A DNA stretch of 43,783 nucleotides from Piscicoccus intestinalis NBRC 104926 (GTDB taxonomy: Bacteria > Actinomycetota > Actinomycetes > Actinomycetales > Dermatophilaceae): the NCBI RefSeq assembly GCF_001515525.1, contig NZ_BCNQ01000033.1, positions 1-43,783 on the forward strand. The letters are read 5' to 3'. The position numbers and the translations under genes were made by a program. Every line of letters starts with the position of its first letter. The stretch's first letter is position 1. Under the pieces are notes generated by a model that did no database searches, was not told where the DNA came from, and saw only the letters and a list, made by a program, of their open reading frames with translations. Shown one piece after another: positions 38,601 to 43,783 of this stretch.

Positions 38601-38645
38601 CGCGACCGCGACGGCGAGCACGCACAGCGTCCAGACCATGCTCAT
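35625..38645 (-). CDS. mnhA: Mrp-type antiporter subunit A fused to subunit B
   Basis: 1006 aa. The first ~770 residues are the ND5-like MnhA: [19 protein letters not shown] (proton Glu), [36 protein letters not shown] (channel Lys/His), [16 protein letters not shown], then FGAFVDGR and the MrpA C-terminal membrane part. From ~residue 800 an MnhB domain follows ([59 protein letters not shown]), ending in an ~60-residue charged tail. Fused A-B is common in actinobacteria and explains the absence of a separate mnhB. ATG 38645 has AAGGAG ten bases upstream. First gene of the operon A(B)-C-D-E-F-G. Confidence 0.94.
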   Translation of the reverse strand: [1006 protein letters not shown]

Positions 38646-38958
38646 CGTCGGCGTCAACTCCTTGGGCTCGATGCACCGGTTCCGTGTGGCCACAACCTTG
38701 CCCGGCTTTATGCGCCCGATGCCCTCTTCACCTGAATCGAATTCCGACAGCACCTGTGTGCAATGCGGCGGGGGTTTGCGGGAGCCGGTGGCGGTGACGC
38801 CGCGCGGGCAATGACCGACATCCTTGTGCATCCGCCCGTCGCCGCGCATCCCTGCGGACGCCCTCGCGGGGCAGGTGCGGGTGTCGTCGGCGCAGGCTGG
38901 GTGAGGGCACCCACGGGCGCTTTGGCGGGCCCCGGCCTTGACGTGGCTCTCGCCGGGA
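38646..38958. promoter_or_regulatory. Upstream region of the Mrp operon
   Basis: No supported gene. Contains the perfect palindrome TGTGGCCACA (38685-38694), 40 bases before the mnhA start, and a CATAAA -10-like hexamer on the minus strand near 38710. A regulator site is possible; the remaining bases show nothing clear. Confidence 0.35.
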
Positions 38959-40179
38959 TCAGTCGGTGCGACGGGTGCGGCTCTCGCGTGGGGCCTCGCC
39001 TGGGTGGTCGCCCGGCTTGGCGTCGGCGAGCGCCCGCCCGCGACGCACCCCGAACTCGAAGGCGACGAGCCCGACCGCGACGACGGCCAGCAGCGGGAGC
39101 ACGAAGCCGGCCATGACGAGCGTGAAGCCCTCGAGCGCGTCGTGCTCGGACGCGGCGAGCACGACGTACGCGACGTAGGCGGCGTAGAGGACGACGAACG
39201 CGGCGCCCTCCCAGCGGGCGATGACGTAGCCGGTGAACGCGACCGGCAGGAGGGCCGCCATGGCCGCCAGCATGAGCGGCGCGTCGAGGGCGATGACCGC
39301 GCCGGGCACGGGGATTCCCGCGGGCGCGTCGCCGGGCGCCGGCAGCAGGGCGGGCAGACCGAGCACGAGGCCGAGGTTGGCGATGTTGCTGCCGACGACG
39401 TTGCCGAGCACGAGCCCGGGGTCGCCGCGGCGGGCCGCGGAGATGCTCGAGACGATCTCCGGCAGCGAGGTGCCGACCGCCACGATCGTCAGACCGATGA
39501 CCAGGCCGCTGACGCCGAACGCGGTCGCGATGCCGATCGCCCCGGTGACCAGCACGTTGGCCCCGACGACCAGGCCCGCCAGACCGAGCACCAGCCACAG
39601 GATCGCCTTCGGCAGTGGCAGCGGCTCGTCCTCGTCGGTCTCGCCTGCCTCGTCGGGTTCGCTTGCCTCGCCGGGCTGCTCGGCCTCGGTGGCGGCGTCG
39701 CGGCGGCCGACGACGACGGTGATGACGACGTGCGCGACGAAGCAGGCGATGAGGATCAGGCCGTCGATCGGGCTCAGGTGTCCGTCCAGGCTCAGCGCGA
39801 GGAAGGCCACGCCGAGGAAGACCATGAACGGCAGGTCGAGGCGCAGCAGTCGGCGCTGCACGGCCAGCGGCGCCACGAGCGCGGCGAGCCCGACGACGAG
39901 CAGCGCGTTGGCGGTGTTGCTGCCGACGATGTTGCCGACGGCGAGGTCGGGCTGGCCCTGCAGCACGGCGTCGACGGAGACGGCCAGCTCGGGCGCGGAG
40001 GTCGCGACCGACACGATCGTCAGCCCCACGACCAGCGTCGACATGCCGAGCCGCCGCGCGATCGAACTCGCGCCGGAGACCAGCAGCTCACCGCCGACGA
40101 CGAGCAGCACCAACCCCCCGACGATGCGGACGAGGTCGAGCAGATCCAGGGCTGGCACGAGCGCGAGTGTAGGTGTCAC
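38959..40179 (-). CDS. Calcium/sodium antiporter, CaCA family (YrbG-like)
   Basis: 406 aa. Two homologous halves each carry the alpha-repeat: VATSAPELAVSVDAVL... AVGNIVGSNTANALLVVG in the first half and VGTSLPEIVSSISAARRGDPGLVLGNVVGSNIANLGLVLG in the second, with the ion-binding Glu and Asn/Ser residues kept. The central loop is strongly acidic (EAEQPGEASEPDEAGETDEDE), perhaps a regulatory cation-binding stretch. Catalyses Ca2+ (or K+-dependent) exchange with Na+. GTG at 40179 opens the frame, but GTG at 40158 follows a TACACT -10 by seven bases, fitting a leaderless start there. Neighbour of the Mrp operon, so the region is rich in Na+ traffic. Confidence 0.92.
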   Translation of the reverse strand: MTPTLALVPALDLLDLVRIVGGLVLLVVGGELLVSGASSIARRLGMSTLVVGLTIVSVATSAPELAVSVDAVLQGQPDLAVGNIVGSNTANALLVVGLAALVAPLAVQRRLLRLDLPFMVFLGVAFLALSLDGHLSPIDGLILIACFVAHVVITVVVGRRDAATEAEQPGEASEPDEAGETDEDEPLPLPKAILWLVLGLAGLVVGANVLVTGAIGIATAFGVSGLVIGLTIVAVGTSLPEIVSSISAARRGDPGLVLGNVVGSNIANLGLVLGLPALLPAPGDAPAGIPVPGAVIALDAPLMLAAMAALLPVAFTGYVIARWEGAAFVVLYAAYVAYVVLAASEHDALEGFTLVMAGFVLPLLAVVAVGLVAFEFGVRRGRALADAKPGDHPGEAPRESRTRRTD

Positions 40180-40206
40180 CGCCTCCCCCCGCCCGCCCGC
40201 CGCCCA

Positions 40207-40286
40207 CGTCCCTGAGAACTGCGTGTCGTGGTCGCGACTGCGGTTCGTGCCGCAGTTCTCACCGTGCCCCGCAGTTCTCAGGGACG
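40207..40286. repeat. Hairpin element family A, copy 3
   Basis: Outer arms CGTCCCTGAGAACTGCG (40207-40223) and complement (40270-40286); inner ACTGCGG (40237-40243) / CCGCAGT (40250-40256). The left side retains GTGTCGTGG of the family, but the right side reads CACCGTGCCC, so the outer stem is partly broken. It lies between the CaCA and DUF808 genes; bases 40287-40379 are a low-complexity G/T-rich run. Confidence 0.85.
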
Positions 40287-40379
40287 TTGAGGGTCGTTAG
40301 GGGGCGTTGTTGTTAGGGGCGTCGCGGGGTGCGGGGGTCTCGGGGGTTGCGGGGCGTTCGCGGGGCGCCGGGTGGCGGG

Positions 40380-41339
<960 letters not shown>

Positions 41340-41371
41340 CGCGCCACCCCCACCCCGGCCGCCCCGACCCC

Positions 41372-41445
41372 GGCCGAAGGCTGCCCTATCGGTCGACGGC
41401 TAGGACTGTGGCAGGAGCCCTCGACCGAAAGGGCAGCCTTCGGCC
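41372..41445. repeat. Hairpin element family B, copy 2
   Basis: 30-bp arms 41372-41401 and 41416-41445 with two mismatches, 14-base loop. The outer end GGCCGAAGGCTGCCCT matches copy 1 at 31513. It lies between the DUF808 start and the ThrE gene end. Confidence 0.87.
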
Positions 41446-41567
41446 AGGTGGGTGGGGCCCCCGGGAGGCGGGTGAGCGGGGGGCCCGGGGGGCCGGGGAG
41501 GCGGTGGATGCTCAGCACCGTCTCAGGGTAACCAGGGCGCCGGGGGCGCACCCGCTGAGCGCACGCG

Positions 41568-43174
41568 TCACGGTGCGGTCTGGTGATGCCGCGCGACGAG
41601 GCGGCGCACCGACGGGGTGGCCAGCTGGGTGCCGAGCACGAGGCCGGCGCCGATGCCGAGCGTCGACAGCATCGCGGTCGCGAAGTCGTACCCGGCCTGC
41701 GGGGTGCCGGCGACGAGGTTGAGCAGCGAATACGCCACCGCCAGCGCCGGCAGCAGCGCGCCGCAGTACGCCGGAACCGCGAGCACGAGCACGGCCGTGC
41801 GCATGCGGGCGGCGGCCAGCGTGCAGATGACCCCGAGCACGGTCGCCGCCGCGAACGTCGCGAACAAGGCGGTGAACCCGAACGCGAGAAACGCCCGCTG
41901 CGCGCACGAGGTGACGGCCGCGGCCACCGCGATCATCGGCATCGTGCGCCCCGCCGCCCCCTGCCCGACGGCGTTGGCCAGCGCCGCGACCGTCGAGGCG
42001 AGCAGCGCCCACGGCAGCGTCAGCGGCACCAGCTCGATGCGGGTCGGGTCGACCTCCACGTGGAACCACGACGACGTGATGACCAGCCCGGCCGGCATGC
42101 CGAGCAGCACGCCGAGCACGACGAGCGCGATCGAGAGCCCGCGCGCATTGGCCGGGTCGCGAAAGCCGGTGATCGCGTCCTGGGCGAACGCGACGATCGC
42201 GGGGTGCGGCAGCAGCAGCACGAGCAGCGGCGCCACCGCGGAGGCGGTCTGGCCCGGGCTGAGCCAGCCGAGCGCCAGCGTCGTCGTGCCGAGCGCGAGC
42301 CCGATCGCCGACTGCGCCGCCACCGTGAAGAACGACGGCACCGCGTAGCGGGAGATGACCAGCCCGGCTCCCATCGCGGCGAGCACGAGCACGAAGGCGC
42401 CGATCGCCGAACGCCAGTCGCCGCCGGCGAGAAACTCAGCGTGATGCCGAGCACCCCGTTGGCCAGCAGGAAGTACGGCGCCGACCAGCGCGGCCCGAGC
42501 GATTCGATGATGTCGAGCCGCCGGGAGGCCCCGGCCATGTCGATATCGCCGGCGACGATCTCGTCGACGAGGCGGTAGATGCGCGACAGCGCCGACAGGT
42601 CGCTGCCGATGTTGCGCACGATGCGCATCTCGGTGATCGGCGCCTCCCCCGCCGGGGAGTACTGCAGGCGCACCGCCGCGGTCGTGATCTCGAGTTCCAG
42701 CGGCGCCAGCTCCCACGTCGCGGTGATCGCGACGACCGCAACCTCGGTGTCGCGGCCGTTGGCGCCGGCGCGCAACATGGCCTCCGCGAGGTCGAGCGCG
42801 AACCCCATGACCTCGCTGATCGGGTACTGCTCGGGAGGCGGGTGCGGCACCAGCCCCGAGTACAGCGAGCCGCGCAGCAGCGTGCGGATGTCGCGTTTCT
42901 GCGCGGCTGTCGTGATGCGCGGCGCCCCGTCGATGAGCGGAAACGACGAGGTCGTCGGCGGGCCGAGCTCGAGGGCCCCGGTGTAGGCGAGCGTGCTGCG
43001 CCGGGCGGCGCGCACCGGACCCCAGCTGGCCACCCGACGGCTCAACCGGCCCTTCGAGCGGCCGGGCTCGGCCGGCTCGTCGTCCCCGGCCTGCGCCCCG
43101 CGCCGCGCCCGCCGGGCCGCCTCGAAGGCGGCGAGCTGGGCGGGGTCGAAGGGCTGGTCCGGGATGGTGGGCAC
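41568..43174 (-). pseudogene. Threonine/serine exporter (ThrE family), frameshifted
   Basis: The two-domain ThrE exporter pumps Thr/Ser out of the cell. From GTG 43174 (AAGGAG six bases upstream) the first frame encodes the N-terminal hydrolase-like domain: ALDLAEAMLRAGANGRDTE, AVVAITATWELAPLELEITTAAVRL, RIVRNIGSDLSALSRIYRLVD and up to GVLGITLSF. The second half (LAGGDWRSAIGAFVLVLAAMGAGLVISRYAVPSFF, SAVAPLLVLLLPHP... to SVRRLVARHH) is only in another frame. The switch point is the run AAA at 42432-42434 (TTT on the coding strand); one extra T would restore SFLAGG. So it is a one-base deletion, or a base-calling error, rather than two genes. If real, the exporter is inactive. Confidence 0.8.
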
Positions 43175-43384
43175 CGGGGCTCCTTCCGGTCGGCGGTCGA
43201 GGGGCGACCGCCGACACGGGCGGCCGCGCGACGACGCCGTCGGCAGAGCTTCAGTGTAGGAGCCCCCTGCCACATCGGTCGCGCTCGGCGGTTCGGGCGG
43301 GCGGGTCTCCCGAACGGCGAAGCAGGCGGTGCAAACGCCCGAGCAGAAGGGGCCCCACACGGGCCGGGGGGCGAGGATGGGCCC

Positions 43385-43783
43385 ATGGCAGTCACGCTCA
43401 TCCGGCACGTCGGCGCGAGCCCGCGCGCACTCTGGGAGGCGGTCACCGACTTCGTCGCGCACGCCGAGGCGGTGCCGCTGACGACGATCCACCCGGAGCC
43501 GGGCCCGCCGGCTCCCGGCTGGCGGTTCACCGCGCGCACGGCGCTGGGGCCGCTGGGCTTCGACGACCCGATGCGGCTGACGCGCTGGGCCCCGCCGGGC
43601 AGCGACCCGGACGACCCCGACTCCGGCTCCTTCGAGCTCGTCAAGGAGGGCCGGCTGCTCGGCGGCTGGGCCGGCGTGCGCGTCGGGCCCGGCACGAGCG
43701 AGCGCACGAGCCGCCTGGAATGGCGCGAGGAGATCTGGTTCGCGCCGCTGCCGGCCCTGACCCGCCCGCGGCCGCTGCGGCGC
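43385..43783 (+). CDS. SRPBCC (START/polyketide cyclase-like) family protein, cut by the window edge
   Basis: 133 codons are present, with no stop before the window end. MAVTLIRHVGASPRALWEAVTDFVAHAEAVPLTTI is a typical SRPBCC start (first strand, then the helix 'W-x-x-V-T-D-F'). Later LEWREEIWF is a strand pattern of the fold. These helix-grip proteins bind hydrophobic ligands; no specific function can be given. Divergent from the ThrE gene; the 43175-43384 gap shows no clear regulatory motif. Confidence 0.78.
   Translation, partial: MAVTLIRHVGASPRALWEAVTDFVAHAEAVPLTTIHPEPGPPAPGWRFTARTALGPLGFDDPMRLTRWAPPGSDPDDPDSGSFELVKEGRLLGGWAGVRVGPGTSERTSRLEWREEIWFAPLPALTRPRPLRR

Noticed and set aside
38763-39116. 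Possible gene on the plus strand upstream of the Mrp operon
   Set aside because: Gly/Ala/Arg-rich with no domain, no ribosome binding site, and its end overlaps antisense the CaCA gene.

Overview
The window is very GC-rich (third codon positions almost all G or C) and densely packed. It has many four-base stop/start overlaps, GTG starts and several probable leaderless genes. The gene set (mycothiol-type DinB/MDMPI protein, HTH-citrate synthase beside a second citrate synthase, fused MrpAB antiporter subunit, ThrE exporter, Gly-rich PadR regulator, Cys-containing leader peptide) points to a chromosome of a high-GC actinobacterium, probably a Micrococcales member. The genus cannot be read from this sequence alone. 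No rRNA, tRNA, CRISPR array, phage structural gene or transposase was seen.

Layout. 1-4.5 kb: partial GT4 glycosyltransferase, HD phosphohydrolase, GntP-type permease, a small one-TM orphan protein and a VOC protein. 4.5-10.3 kb: aminotransferase; a divergent pair of citrate synthases sharing an operator-rich intergenic region; a DJ-1/PfpI-MarR operon with twin perfect operators; an MDMPI/DinB protein whose ribosome binding site lies inside a perfect hairpin. 10.3-17 kb: sulfotransferase plus beta-propeller glycosidase-like operon, acetamidase/formamidase with a divergent AraC regulator, a 2-hydroxyacid dehydrogenase overlapping an unknown membrane protein, and a GNAT. 17-24.2 kb: ECF sigma/anti-sigma pair, cupin and SMP-30 lactonase pair, an orphan protein, a PadR regulator with a very long glycine-rich arm, and thiolase. 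24.4-28.5 kb: a two-gene ATPase operon under a 29-bp palindrome; a Cys-type leader peptide, cysteine dioxygenase and rhodanese; purine nucleoside phosphorylase. 28.7-32.5 kb: DUF305 lipoprotein, FAD oxidoreductase, a 640-bp gene-free stretch full of repeats, a paralogue of the 3.6-kb orphan, GlsB. 32.7-38.6 kb: complete six-gene Mrp cation/proton antiporter operon. 38.9-43.8 kb: Na+/Ca2+ exchanger, DUF808 protein, a frameshifted ThrE exporter and a partial SRPBCC protein.

The most unusual content is of two kinds. First, long dispersed hairpin elements sit only between genes: family A has three copies, family B has two, and there are two related 112-113 bp elements with different 24/25-bp perfect arms but the same internal core at the same offset. 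Second, there is an autoregulated-looking operon of two P-loop proteins, the first with Arg in place of the Walker A Lys and a C-terminal winged helix, the second canonical. Short in-frame minisatellites also lengthen linkers in several unrelated regulators.
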